From Fructobacillus fructosus KCTC 3544 (GTDB lineage Bacteria; Bacillota; Bacilli; Lactobacillales; Lactobacillaceae), in NCBI RefSeq assembly GCF_001438695.1, contig NZ_JQBH01000003.1, positions 69,541 through 107,349 of the forward strand: a DNA stretch of 37,809 nt. The letters run 5' to 3'. This document shows positions 17,456-25,681 of this stretch, one piece after another (within the stretch, counting starts at the first letter, position 1; each line of letters starts with the position of its first letter). Both the position numbers and the translations under genes were made by a program. The notes beneath the pieces are model-generated. The model saw nothing but the letters and a program-made list of their open reading frames with translations, was not told the DNA's origin and did not search any database.

Positions 17456-17743
17456 TTAACCTTCGTTAAAGATTTGAATATCTTTTGAGTCAGCCTTCAA
17501 AGTCACAGTAGCCTTCTTCATCTTACGAGTGAATCCAACATAACGACCTTGACGCTTCTTCTTACCGCTTACATTTGCGGTGTTCAAACGAGCAACTTGT
17601 ACATCGAAGATTGATTCGATAGCTCGCTTGATTTCTGGCTTAGTTGCCCGTACGTCTACTTCAAAGACATAGCGCTTGTTTTCAGTTTGCGCCATTGAAG
17701 CTTCGGTAATGATTGGGCGACGGATAATATCGCGTGCATCCAT
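17456..17743 (-). CDS. rplW: 50S ribosomal protein L23
   Basis: 95 residues, [20 protein letters not shown] and [21 protein letters not shown]. Lies at the tunnel exit and docks signal recognition particle and trigger factor. ATG overlaps the rplD stop by one base. Confidence 0.97.
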   Translation of the reverse strand: MDARDIIRRPIITEASMAQTENKRYVFEVDVRATKPEIKRAIESIFDVQVARLNTANVSGKKKRQGRYVGFTRKMKKATVTLKADSKDIQIFNEG

Positions 17744-18366
17744 TAGGCGAGACCTCCTTGGATTTCTTCGATCGCTGATTGAACAACCACCAGCTTGTCC
17801 GCGTTAACCACGTCCAAGACGTTAACGCCCGCAGCAGTCATCACTTGAACGTTTGCCAAGTTACGAGCAGCACGGATAGCGTTTTCGTTGTTTCCGTCAA
17901 CGATTACCAAGGCCTTTGAATCAACAGCCAAGTTTGCAAGAACTTGCTTGAAGTCCTTTGTCTTAGCTTCTGAAAAGGCCAAAGCGTCAACTACAACCAA
18001 CTTGTTGTCAGCAACCTTTTGTGACAAGGCTGACTTCAAGGCCAAGTTATAAGCCTTCTTGTTAATACGGTATGCGTATGAACGAGGAGTTGGTCCGAAG
18101 ACGATTCCTCCGCCACGCCATTGTGGTGAACGGATTGAACCTTGACGTGCGCGACCAGTACCCTTTTGCTTCCAAGGCTTACGTCCACCACCAGAAACCG
18201 CAGAACGGTTCTTGACAGCGTGCGTACCTTGACGCATTGATGCGCGTTGCATCAAGACGGCTTCGGTAATCACAGCGTTGTTCGCTTCAACGGCAAATAC
18301 TTCTTCGTTCAAATCCAAGTCAGAAGCCTTTGAACCGTCTTGCTTTAATACAGCAACTTTAGTCAT
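17743..18366 (-). CDS. rplD: 50S ribosomal protein L4
   Basis: 207 residues. The internal extension [20 protein letters not shown] reaches into the exit tunnel; the rest is a Rossmann-like globular domain. In E. coli L4 represses its own S10 operon through the leader; whether that holds here is unknown, but a structured leader exists before rpsJ. Confidence 0.97.
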   Translation of the reverse strand: MTKVAVLKQDGSKASDLDLNEEVFAVEANNAVITEAVLMQRASMRQGTHAVKNRSAVSGGGRKPWKQKGTGRARQGSIRSPQWRGGGIVFGPTPRSYAYRINKKAYNLALKSALSQKVADNKLVVVDALAFSEAKTKDFKQVLANLAVDSKALVIVDGNNENAIRAARNLANVQVMTAAGVNVLDVVNADKLVVVQSAIEEIQGGLA

Positions 18367-18392
18367 GATTGATTGTTCTCCTTTCTATTAGT

Positions 18393-19076
18393 TTAGTTTT
18401 CTTCTGAATCAGCAGCAGGCTTTGAACCGGCCATCTTGATTTCAGGGTGCTTTGCGTTTGTCTTAACCGTTGACTTGATTGTCAACAATGACTTGTTGGC
18501 GCCAGGAACGTTTCCCTTCAACAACAAGAGGTTGTTTTCAACGTCAACGTGCACGATGGCAATGTTTTGCATCGTACGCTTGTTGTTACCCATGCGTCCA
18601 GGCAAAAGCTTGCCAGGGAAAACACGGTTAATGATGGCACCCATTGAACCTGGGCGACGGTGGTAACGGGAACCGTGGCTCATAGGTCCACGTGATTGTC
18701 CAAGCTTCTTGATTGCACCTTGGAAACCGTGTCCCTTAGTAACACCGGTAACATCAACATATTCACCGGCTTGGAAAGTGTCAACAGCAATTGCATCCCC
18801 AACGCTGTATTCGCCTTCCGCATCACGGACTTCACGAATGTAGCGCTTAGGGGCTGTGTTGGCTTTTGCAACGTGGCCTTGTTCAGGTTTGTTTGACAAA
18901 ATCTCGCGCTTGTCTTGGTAACCCAACTGCAAAGCGTTGTAACCATCAGTTGCTTGCGTCTTTACTTGCAAGACAACGTTTGGTGTTGCTTCAACAGCAG
19001 TCACGGCGATCAATTCACCAGATTCAGTGAAAACCTGAGTCATACCGACTTTACGGCCTAAGATACCTTTAGTCAT
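18393..19076 (-). CDS. rplC: 50S ribosomal protein L3
   Basis: 227 residues, [20 protein letters not shown], with the central [20 protein letters not shown] loop that points to the peptidyl transferase centre. A glutamate/serine-rich tail (PAADSEEN) extends slightly beyond the usual end. L3 is an early large-subunit assembly protein. Shine-Dalgarno AAGGAGATTAG before the ATG. Confidence 0.97.
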   Translation of the reverse strand: MTKGILGRKVGMTQVFTESGELIAVTAVEATPNVVLQVKTQATDGYNALQLGYQDKREILSNKPEQGHVAKANTAPKRYIREVRDAEGEYSVGDAIAVDTFQAGEYVDVTGVTKGHGFQGAIKKLGQSRGPMSHGSRYHRRPGSMGAIINRVFPGKLLPGRMGNNKRTMQNIAIVHVDVENNLLLLKGNVPGANKSLLTIKSTVKTNAKHPEIKMAGSKPAADSEEN

Positions 19077-19097
19077 GACTAATCTCCTTCATTTCGT

Positions 19098-19117
19098 CGC
19101 TGAACTCATGTTCAGCG
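19098..19117 (-). other. Perfect hairpin in the rpsJ-rplC spacer
   Basis: Minus-strand CGCTGAAC-ATGA-GTTCAGCG: 8-bp perfect stem, 4-nt loop, without a U-run. It ends about 20 nt before the rplC ATG. Probably protects or paces the message; could also be a protein-binding site. Confidence 0.6.
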
Positions 19118-19132
19118 GGTGGTACTCATTAA

Positions 19133-19441
19133 TTAGAGCTTGATTTCAATTGCAACACCTGCTGGCAATTCAAGCTTACGCAATGCGTCAACTGTCTTGT
19201 CAGTAGGGTTCACAATGTCGACCAAACGCTTGTGCGTCCGCATTTCGAATTGTTCGCGGGCGTCCTTGTACTTGTGTGGTGAGCTAAGCACCGTGTACAA
19301 AGAACGTTCAGTTGGCAACGGAATTGGGCCAGCGATTTCTGCGCCAGTCCGCTTTGCCGTTTCAACAATCTTGTCCGCTGATTGGTCCAAGATGCGGTGT
19401 TCGTATGCCTTCAAGCGGATACGGATCTTCTTTTGTGCCAT
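19133..19441 (-). CDS. rpsJ: 30S ribosomal protein S10 (NusE)
   Basis: 102 residues, [20 protein letters not shown], with [23 protein letters not shown] cut by normal family length and the end [13 protein letters not shown]. Besides its ribosomal role S10 is NusE, the partner of NusB in transcription antitermination. First gene of the S10-spc block; GAGGAGGC 6 nt before the ATG. Confidence 0.98.
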   Translation of the reverse strand: MAQKKIRIRLKAYEHRILDQSADKIVETAKRTGAEIAGPIPLPTERSLYTVLSSPHKYKDAREQFEMRTHKRLVDIVNPTDKTVDALRKLELPAGVAIEIKL

Positions 19442-19620
19442 TTTCTGCCTCCTCGTTGATTTTGTAAATCAGCTAACTCCGATCAAAAACCGACAACACA
19501 TGTTGTGTTTGCGCGCCCATGGCAACGCGGCCGCGCGTGTCGCAACCTTAATCATCATCGCTAAACGTTGATACACCAGTCTTTTTAGCGGGTTTGCATC
19601 GGCATCCCCAAAAGGCGTAC
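19442..19620 (-). promoter_or_regulatory. Structured leader of the S10 operon
   Basis: About 179 nt from the predicted start to rpsJ. In transcript order I can pair CGCTAAA with TTTAGCG (19590-19559), a very GC-rich block at 19547-19511 built of CGCG/GGCC palindromes, ACAACA-TG-TGTTGT, and TGATTT-ACA-AAATCA (19471-19457) just before the Shine-Dalgarno. A plausible r-protein autoregulatory leader. No match to a named Rfam family could be tested. Confidence 0.5.
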
Positions 19621-19626
19621 TTGAAT

Positions 19627-19655
19627 ATAATAACAGAAAAACCCTTGTCAGACAA
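19627..19655 (-). promoter_or_regulatory. S10 operon promoter, embedded in the MFS terminator
   Basis: -35 TTGTCT (19655-19650, 4/6), 17-nt spacer, -10 TATTAT (19632-19627, 5/6). The -35 and most of the spacer lie inside the terminator hairpin 19637-19663. Confidence 0.72.
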
Positions 19656-19663
19656 GGGTTTTT
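19637..19663 (-). terminator. Intrinsic terminator after the MFS gene
   Basis: AAAAACCCTTG / CAAGGGTTTTT, 11-bp perfect stem with a 5-nt loop; symmetric, so it can act on both strands. Ends the arsR-MFS transcript about 80 nt after the stop codon. Confidence 0.9.
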
Positions 19664-19743
19664 AGCGTTTTTCTATGAAATTTTTGACAGTTTTGTTGCC
19701 CAGGTTCTTTCGCTTATTTTAACCAAAAAAGAAAATTAATGCA

Positions 19744-21219
19744 TTAAATTTTTGACGACTGGTTAATTGAATGAACGTGGGACTTAATATTAATGATAAG
19801 CGCGATTAGCAAAAATAAGAGTACTAATAGAAAAATATGCTCCATGCAAAGGATAAATAGGCGATCTATTTCATTTTTTAAGAATCCATCCGGTAGCAAA
19901 TGACTGACTAGTCGGTTCATCATGGAATTTTTTAGCTGATGATTAGCTGCTGGTATAACCCGCATTTGTACCGTTAAATTAAACACCATCCCAAAAACGC
20001 CCGTTGCAAAAGTCTGTCCAAGTGAACGCCCTAATGTAATCATGGAGGTTGCTGAGCCAAGCTCACTGCCTTTTGACACTTTCTGAGCGACCAAGATGTT
20101 CATGGTGATGACGATTCCCAAAATAGAGCCAGTGATTGCTGACACGATATAAAAGACAAAAATTGGCGTTGCGCTCCCAATGAAAACAATTGGCAGGTAA
20201 CTGATGAAAAGAATAATAGTTAAAGCAACTGCAATGGACTTTGGGGCATAATGCCTGAGAAGATATCCGACTGAAAAGGAAGCCAGCAACCAAAAGATTG
20301 GACTTGGCGTCACGACTAGTCCCGCAGTTGCGGGCGATAAGCCATACACCACTTGTAGCCACATTGGGAAGTAAGTTTGAAAAGCAATTTGCACCGCACT
20401 CAACAATAGAGCGGTGATGATTTGAGTGACAAATACGCGACTTTTGAATAAATCAACTGGAATAATCGCTTCTGGATTCCTTTTTTCATTCCTGAAAAAC
20501 TGCCAGAGACCAATCAGAAATCCAACAACTAAAATTAACAGCATCCTCAGGTTGACCGAATTGGTTGATATCAACTGAAGAAAAAGAAGGAGCGTAACCA
20601 AAACAGTACTCAAACTGACCAAGCCGACTACATCAACGTTCAAACTCGACTTTACCGGTCGTTCTTCCTTATAGGTAGTTAAAATAATGATGAAGACTAA
20701 AATCCCAAAGGGTAAATTAATAAAAAAGACCCAGTGCCAACTAAGATACTCCACAATATAACCACCTAACAGCGGACCGAGTAAAGCCGAGATCCCCCAG
20801 ACCGTATTATTTAAAGCAAGGGCCTTTGGTCGCTCATCAAAGTCGTATAAATCGGCAATTATCGTAAACGTTAGCGGAATGATTGCCCCTGCGCCAATCC
20901 CCTGTACTGCTCTCGACCCAATCAATTCAAGCATGTTGATAGATAAGCCTGAGCCGAGTGACCCAAAACAAAAGAGCAGAATGCCACTAATGAAAATCGG
21001 TTTTCGTCCGACTTGATCGGCCAACTTTCCAAAAAGTGGCGTACTAACCGCCATCGTTAACAAATAAACGGCAAAAACCCAGCTTTGATAACGGAGTCCA
21101 TTCAGCTGACTGACAATGATTGTTAAGGCCGTCGTGATAATCGTGGTTTCAATCGAAGTCATTAAAGTCGCAAACAAGATGGCTACGAGTAATAGCCGCC
21201 TCTTCAAACTGACATCCAT
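19744..21219 (-). CDS. MFS multidrug efflux transporter, DHA2 (14-TM) type
   Basis: 491 residues, about 14 hydrophobic segments. Motif A GKLADQVGRKP at about 64-73, motif C WGISALLGPLLGGYIVEYLSW cut at family position about 140-160, and the N-terminal SIETTIITTAL motif, in which the usual aspartate is glutamate. These place it with QacA/EmrB-like drug:proton antiporters; the substrate is unknown. Follows the ArsR-type regulator by 70 nt with a weak Shine-Dalgarno (GTGAG). The base composition is visibly more AT-rich than the flanking ribosomal genes, suggesting an accessory insertion. Confidence 0.88.
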   Translation of the reverse strand: MDVSLKRRLLLVAILFATLMTSIETTIITTALTIIVSQLNGLRYQSWVFAVYLLTMAVSTPLFGKLADQVGRKPIFISGILLFCFGSLGSGLSINMLELIGSRAVQGIGAGAIIPLTFTIIADLYDFDERPKALALNNTVWGISALLGPLLGGYIVEYLSWHWVFFINLPFGILVFIIILTTYKEERPVKSSLNVDVVGLVSLSTVLVTLLLFLQLISTNSVNLRMLLILVVGFLIGLWQFFRNEKRNPEAIIPVDLFKSRVFVTQIITALLLSAVQIAFQTYFPMWLQVVYGLSPATAGLVVTPSPIFWLLASFSVGYLLRHYAPKSIAVALTIILFISYLPIVFIGSATPIFVFYIVSAITGSILGIVITMNILVAQKVSKGSELGSATSMITLGRSLGQTFATGVFGMVFNLTVQMRVIPAANHQLKNSMMNRLVSHLLPDGFLKNEIDRLFILCMEHIFLLVLLFLLIALIINIKSHVHSINQSSKI

Positions 21220-21289
21220 TTTCTTGCACTCACTTTCTTTATTTCAGTATTTCGACAACAATAGAACAACAAACTTAAAAGAAAAGGAT

Positions 21290-21574
21290 TCATAATGAAT
21301 CCAAAAAACCAGGAAGGTACTTCGCAAACGTTTCCAGGTTTAACGATAAAAACTTGCTCTGTGCTTCCCGTCTTGTGTTCGTTAACTGGACAGAACGAAG
21401 TGCCTTAAAGTGATAAGAGACCGTTGACTTACTAATCGAAAGCTCATTCCCCACTTCCCCGCAAGTCATTTCTCGCTGACTCTTGTACAAAATTCGAATC
21501 ATTTTTAAGCGATTTTCGTCTGATAGTGTTTTGAATATTTCGGCACGTTTTTGATCTTCTTGTTCTATTGTCAT
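21290..21574 (-). CDS. ArsR/SmtB-family winged-helix repressor
   Basis: 94 residues. HTH at about 36-62: MTCGEVGNELSISKSTVSYH, then FKALRSVQLTNTRREAQSKF (recognition helix and wing). The metal-binding ELCVCDL motif of ArsR proper is absent; only one cysteine is present, so metal sensing is unlikely. Probably represses itself and the adjacent efflux gene. The only usable start is ATG at 21574, which lies 6 nt after the putative -10, so the message may be leaderless. Confidence 0.85.
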   Translation of the reverse strand: MTIEQEDQKRAEIFKTLSDENRLKMIRILYKSQREMTCGEVGNELSISKSTVSYHFKALRSVQLTNTRREAQSKFLSLNLETFAKYLPGFLDSL

Positions 21575-21580
21575 GAAACT

Positions 21581-21609
21581 ATCGTAGTCCTATTCCAACA
21601 GTTTTTCAA
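21581..21609 (-). promoter_or_regulatory. Promoter of arsR-MFS
   Basis: -35 TTGAAA (21609-21604, 5/6), 17-nt spacer, -10 TACGAT (21586-21581, 4/6). It lies directly downstream of the pot-operon terminator. Predicted transcript start coincides with the ArsR ATG. Confidence 0.6.
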
Positions 21610-21611
21610 GG

Positions 21612-21646
21612 TCAAAAAAAAGGAATTGATTCAATCAATTCCTTTT
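21612..21646 (-). terminator. Intrinsic terminator of the pot operon
   Basis: AAAAGGAATTGAT / ATCAATTCCTTTT, 13-bp perfect stem with a 3-nt loop and a T-run on the minus strand. Symmetric A/T flanks make it potentially bidirectional. Confidence 0.92.
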
Positions 21647-21669
21647 CGTATAACAATCAACGATTTTTC

Positions 21670-22749
21670 TCACGACTTTCCCAACTTAAATTCCAGGAAG
21701 GCATCGTTATAGAGTTGTGTCCAGTGTTGATCAAAATTCTGATAAACCTGTAACCGGTCGAGCACGGACTGCTTGGGATAAAAGGCCTTGTCGTTTTGAA
21801 CAGACTTTGGCAGTCGCTCATAAGCCGCCTTGTTCGCCGTGGCGTAACCAATGTACTGTGCATTTTTAGCAGCAACATCAGGTCGGTTTAGGTAGTTCAT
21901 CAAGGCATAGGCCGCCTGTTTATGTTCGGCAGACTTTGGGATAACCAGGTTATCAAGCCAGAGATTGGAACCATCTTCCGGTACCGTGTAGGCCAAATCA
22001 GGGTTTCTTTCCATGGCGTTCTTAGCTTCACCAGAATAAGTAACGGCCAGGCTACCTTCCCCCTGAGCCATATAAAGCTTTAATTCATCCCCCACGATTG
22101 CCTTCACGTTTGGCATCAGCGAAGAAAGCTTTCCTTGGGCAGCAGCAAGGTCCGCCACGTTTTGATCGTTGACGGACTTACCTTGGGAGATGAGCGTCAT
22201 TCCGAGAATATCCCGAGCAGAATCAACCAGTAGCACTTGATTTCGATACTTAGCTGACCAAAGAGCAGACCAATTTGTCAGTTCTGAACCATTGACTTCT
22301 TTTTTATTGTACAAAATACCAAGAGTGCCCCAGAAGTACGGGATAGAATACTGGTTGCCACGATCAAAAGATTGGTTTAAGAACTGCGGATTTAAATTAT
22401 TCATACCCGTCAATTGCTTTTTGTCCAACTTTGCCAACAGACCCGCGTCCTTTAACTTCGCCACCATGTAATCAGAAGGAACGGCCAAATCAAAGTTCGT
22501 CCCGCCCTGCTGAATTTTGGTGTACATCGCTTCGTTCGAATCAAAAGTCTGGTAGTTGACCTTGTAGCCAGTTTCTTTCGTAAAGTCCGTCAGGATACTG
22601 GGATCAATGTAATCGCCCCAATTGTAAAAAGTCAGCGTATCTTTCCCAGAGGATTGCTGATTTCTAGAGGCCGTCAAGCCCCATTGCAAGCCAAGTAACG
22701 CCACAATGACGAGGCAAATACCGCCGAAAGTCATCATTAATTTCTTCAT
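21670..22749 (-). CDS. potD: Spermidine/putrescine ABC transporter substrate-binding protein
   Basis: 359 residues. One hydrophobic N-terminal segment (about 6-26), then the PotD-type mature start LTFYNWGDYIDPSILTDFTK, with FDLAVPSDYMVAKLKDAG and NGSELTNWSALW. Binds polyamines outside the membrane and delivers them to PotBC. No lipobox cysteine follows the hydrophobic segment (the only cysteine, near residue 12, is inside it), so it is probably membrane-anchored by its signal segment rather than lipidated. The ATG overlaps the potC stop by 4 nt (ATGA). Confidence 0.93.
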   Translation of the reverse strand: MKKLMMTFGGICLVIVALLGLQWGLTASRNQQSSGKDTLTFYNWGDYIDPSILTDFTKETGYKVNYQTFDSNEAMYTKIQQGGTNFDLAVPSDYMVAKLKDAGLLAKLDKKQLTGMNNLNPQFLNQSFDRGNQYSIPYFWGTLGILYNKKEVNGSELTNWSALWSAKYRNQVLLVDSARDILGMTLISQGKSVNDQNVADLAAAQGKLSSLMPNVKAIVGDELKLYMAQGEGSLAVTYSGEAKNAMERNPDLAYTVPEDGSNLWLDNLVIPKSAEHKQAAYALMNYLNRPDVAAKNAQYIGYATANKAAYERLPKSVQNDKAFYPKQSVLDRLQVYQNFDQHWTQLYNDAFLEFKLGKS

Positions 22750-23549
22750 TTGACTTTCTCCTTTAGCTTGGTCGCCTTCCGGCTGGTCGTCTTTTGGCTA
22801 TAGGCGTAATAACCCAACACCAGCACGAAAGCCAGCCCCAGCATAATCGTCGACAGTGCGTTAATTTCCAGCGAGACGCCTTGACGGGCACGGGAGTACA
22901 CTTCCACCGCCAAAGTTGAAAAGCCGTTTCCCGTCACGAAGAAAGTCACAGCAAAGTCATCCAGCGAGTAGGTCAAGGCCATGAAAAAACCGGCAAAAAT
23001 TCCCGGTGCTATCACGGGCAACGTGACTTTAGTCAGGACTTCCGTGGGCTTCGCTCCCAAATCAGAAGCGGCTAATACCAAGTCCCGGTTCATCTCCTGC
23101 AACTTTGGTAAGACCATCAACACCACAATTGGAATCGAAAAAGCGACATGGGCCAAAAGCACCGTCAAAAAACCGAGTTTTAACCCCAGAGCCGTCATTA
23201 AAATCAAAAAGGCAGCCCCGATAATGACATCAGGCGAAACTAACAAAACGTTATTCAGTCCAAGTAGGGTCTGCTTTAATAACCTTCGTTCCGTACGGTA
23301 GATTGCCAAGGCACCAATGGTCCCAATTGCCGTTGCAATTAAGGAAGACGTCAAAGCCAGAATCAGAGTGTTTAAAACAATTTGCAAAAGACGCGTATCC
23401 TGCCACAGTTCCTGATAATGGACCCAGGAAAAGCCAGCAAAGCCCTGCATTGCATCACCTGAATTAAACGAGTATACCGCAAGAAAGAGAATGGGCGCAT
23501 AGAGCAAGAAAAAGCAAAAGGCTAACCAAAAACGTTCAATTATTTTCAT
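22746..23549 (-). CDS. potC: Spermidine/putrescine ABC transporter permease PotC
   Basis: 267 residues, six TM segments. Carries the EAA-type loop AASDLGAKPTEVLTKVTLPV that docks on PotA. Pairs with PotB to form the channel. Overlaps potB at its start and potD at its end, each by ATGA, so all three are translationally coupled. A lysine-rich C-terminus. Confidence 0.94.
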   Translation of the reverse strand: MKIIERFWLAFCFFLLYAPILFLAVYSFNSGDAMQGFAGFSWVHYQELWQDTRLLQIVLNTLILALTSSLIATAIGTIGALAIYRTERRLLKQTLLGLNNVLLVSPDVIIGAAFLILMTALGLKLGFLTVLLAHVAFSIPIVVLMVLPKLQEMNRDLVLAASDLGAKPTEVLTKVTLPVIAPGIFAGFFMALTYSLDDFAVTFFVTGNGFSTLAVEVYSRARQGVSLEINALSTIMLGLAFVLVLGYYAYSQKTTSRKATKLKEKVK

Positions 23550-24373
23550 TTACGTTGCCTCCTTTTCTTTTTCTTTCGATCCGTAGTAAGCGCCATTGTC
23601 AGTGCCATGGCGATAATTAGGACGACACCAATCGTTGAACCAAAGGACCAGTTTTGCGTCACCAAAAAATGCTCCTCAATGGCTGTCCCCAGAGTGATCA
23701 CTTTGTTTCCTCCAATCAAGCGTGTAATCATGAAGAGGGAGAGGCTGGGGATAAAGACAGTTTGCACCCCGGTTTTTACCCCGGGCATGGATAATGGCCA
23801 AATAATCTTTTTAAGCGTTTGAAACGATGAGGCGCCAAGGTCGCGAGATGCAGCCGGTAGCAAAGGATCAATATCCAGCAACGCATTATAGATGGGTAAT
23901 ACCATGAAGGGGAGCTCGATATAAGCCGCCACCAACAAAAAAGCCCCGTTAGTAAAGAGCAGCTGTTGACTACCAAATCCCATGGCTTCAATACTCTGAT
24001 TAAGTAGCCCGTCCTTGCCCAGCAAGCCGATGAAGGCGTAAGTCTTCAACAATAGGTTGATCCAGGTTGGCAAGATAACCAACAGTAACCAAAATTGCCG
24101 GTGCTTTAGCTTTGTTAAACAAAGTGCCAAGGGATAGGAAATCCCCAGAGTAATCACCGTGATCAAAAAGGCGTACCAGATTGAATTAACCGTCATGGCT
24201 AAGTATGGACCGGAGGTGAAAAAGTCGCGGTAGTTCGCTAACGACAAGCCCTGCCCCGGCACGTTCAGTGATTGAATCAGCAGGAGCAGTAACGGCGCCA
24301 CCACGAACGCCAGCAACCAGAGTCCATAAACACCTAGGTAAGCCTCTGTAAAACGTTTCTTGGTGCTATTCAT
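23546..24373 (-). CDS. potB: Spermidine/putrescine ABC transporter permease PotB
   Basis: 275 residues from ATG at 24373 ([20 protein letters not shown]). A longer in-frame form from 24433 would lie inside potA and lacks a ribosome-binding site; GAGGTG precedes the chosen ATG. Six TM segments, EAA loop [20 protein letters not shown], very basic C-terminus. Overlaps potA by 8 nt. Confidence 0.94.
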   Translation of the reverse strand: MNSTKKRFTEAYLGVYGLWLLAFVVAPLLLLLIQSLNVPGQGLSLANYRDFFTSGPYLAMTVNSIWYAFLITVITLGISYPLALCLTKLKHRQFWLLLVILPTWINLLLKTYAFIGLLGKDGLLNQSIEAMGFGSQQLLFTNGAFLLVAAYIELPFMVLPIYNALLDIDPLLPAASRDLGASSFQTLKKIIWPLSMPGVKTGVQTVFIPSLSLFMITRLIGGNKVITLGTAIEEHFLVTQNWSFGSTIGVVLIIAMALTMALTTDRKKKKRRQRK

Positions 24374-25520
24374 GGTCAAACACCTCGGGGACTTTATCAG
24401 CGGAATCAGAGGGATCCGTTGGCGTTTCATCATCTTCGTAAGCCTCTAAACGAGCGTCAAACTCGGCTTCCGACTCGTTATAGCGCATAATGTGGATGTC
24501 CTCCGGGTCAAAAGTCAACCCAACCCGCGAACCGATAACGGCCGGGTTCGTTGCTTGAACTTGCCAGAGATTCAAATCGTCGTCTTGCGCCATGATTTCA
24601 TAATAGTCACCCCGGAAAGATTGGTTCTTAATTGTGACAACCAGCTTTCCCTTTTCGGGTGTCGTTAAATCCAAATCTTCCGGACGCAAAACCACTTCAA
24701 CCGCTTCGTTTGGCCGCATACCGGCATCCACGTTTTCAAAGTCTTTCCCAACAAAGTGCACCACGTAGTCAGACTTCATCACACCGGGAACGATGTTGGA
24801 TTCCCCAATAAAGTTAGCCACAAAATGATTAACCGGTTCATCATAGATGTCTTCTGGTGTTCCCTGTTGCTGAATGACCCCATCGTTCATGACAAAAATC
24901 CAATCCGACATAGCCAGGGCTTCTTCTTGATCGTGGGTCACGAAAACAAAGGTGATTCCTAGACGGCGTTGAATGGTCCGCAGTTCAGTCTGCAAAACCT
25001 TCCGCAGTTTGTAATCCAAAGCTGATAGGGGCTCATCTAACAAAAGCAACTCAGGATCGTTAGCCAGAGCTCGGGCAATGGCCACTCGCTGTTGCTGTCC
25101 ACCAGATAATTCATTAATTTCTCGGTTTTCATAGCCAGCCAACTTGACTAAAGCAAGCATCTCCTTCACTTTTTCCTCGATGGCTTCTTCCGGCATTTTC
25201 TTTAAGCGAGGTCCAAAAGCCACGTTGTCAAAAACATTCATGTTTGGAAAAAGGGAGTAGTTTTGGAAAACCGTGTTCACCCGACGCTTTTCAGCAGGAA
25301 GATCGTTGATGACTTTCCCATCAAAAATCACCTGGCCAGAAGAGGGCTGTAACTGACCGGAAATCAGCTTCAAAATGGTTGACTTTCCCGAACCCGAGGG
25401 GCCGAGCAAGGTATAAAACTGACCGGAATCCAGCTCCAAGTCAATGTTTTTGAGCACCTCTGTCTCACCAAAAGATAAGGCAACCTGCTTAAATTCCAGG
25501 ATGTTTTCATTTACTTGCAT
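24366..25520 (-). CDS. potA: Spermidine/putrescine ABC transporter ATP-binding protein
   Basis: 384 residues. Walker [10 protein letters not shown] at 40-48, Q-loop in [10 protein letters not shown], signature [15 protein letters not shown], Walker [13 protein letters not shown], switch histidine in [11 protein letters not shown], and a C-terminal TOBE-like regulatory domain from about 235. The last 40 residues form an acidic tail ([17 protein letters not shown] and following) longer than in many PotA proteins. Drives polyamine uptake. In many lactic acid bacteria murB precedes potA; here fusA does, separated by a terminator. Confidence 0.95.
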   Translation of the reverse strand: MQVNENILEFKQVALSFGETEVLKNIDLELDSGQFYTLLGPSGSGKSTILKLISGQLQPSSGQVIFDGKVINDLPAEKRRVNTVFQNYSLFPNMNVFDNVAFGPRLKKMPEEAIEEKVKEMLALVKLAGYENREINELSGGQQQRVAIARALANDPELLLLDEPLSALDYKLRKVLQTELRTIQRRLGITFVFVTHDQEEALAMSDWIFVMNDGVIQQQGTPEDIYDEPVNHFVANFIGESNIVPGVMKSDYVVHFVGKDFENVDAGMRPNEAVEVVLRPEDLDLTTPEKGKLVVTIKNQSFRGDYYEIMAQDDDLNLWQVQATNPAVIGSRVGLTFDPEDIHIMRYNESEAEFDARLEAYEDDETPTDPSDSADKVPEVFDHE

Positions 25521-25548
25521 GCAATCTCTCCAATCGTTCAGTGTTTCT

Positions 25549-25554
25549 ATTTTA
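25549..25554 (-). promoter_or_regulatory. Candidate potABCD promoter (-10 TAAAAT)
   Basis: TAAAAT (5/6) 28 nt before the potA ATG. The hexamer 17 nt upstream is TATACG, a poor -35. TTGCCG is repeated in tandem just upstream. Weak evidence. Confidence 0.35.
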
Positions 25555-25624
25555 CAACGGCAACGGCAACTCGTATAGTCTGCAAATGGCCGTTTTTGAA
25601 GCGGTCCAGACCGACTTTTCTAGA

Positions 25625-25661
25625 CAAAGAAAAAAGCAGAAGAGCAAAAGCTCATCCGCTT
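25625..25661 (-). terminator. Intrinsic terminator after fusA
   Basis: Minus-strand AAGCGGATGAGC-TTTT-GCTCTTCTGCTT, 12-bp stem with one mismatch and one G-U, followed by TTTTCTTTG. 20 nt after the fusA stop. Confidence 0.85.
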
Positions 25662-25681
25662 TAAGGAAAATGGGGGAAAGC

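Noticed and set aside
19511-19547. NotI/BssHII/NcoI-like sites as a cloning scar or vector join
   Set aside because: They sit within a leader flanked by native promoter and gene with no break in context; GC-rich palindromes are better explained as RNA structure.
24374-24433. Longer N-terminus for PotB
   Set aside because: It lies wholly inside potA in another frame and has no ribosome-binding site; the 8-nt overlap with GAGGTG fits coupled translation.
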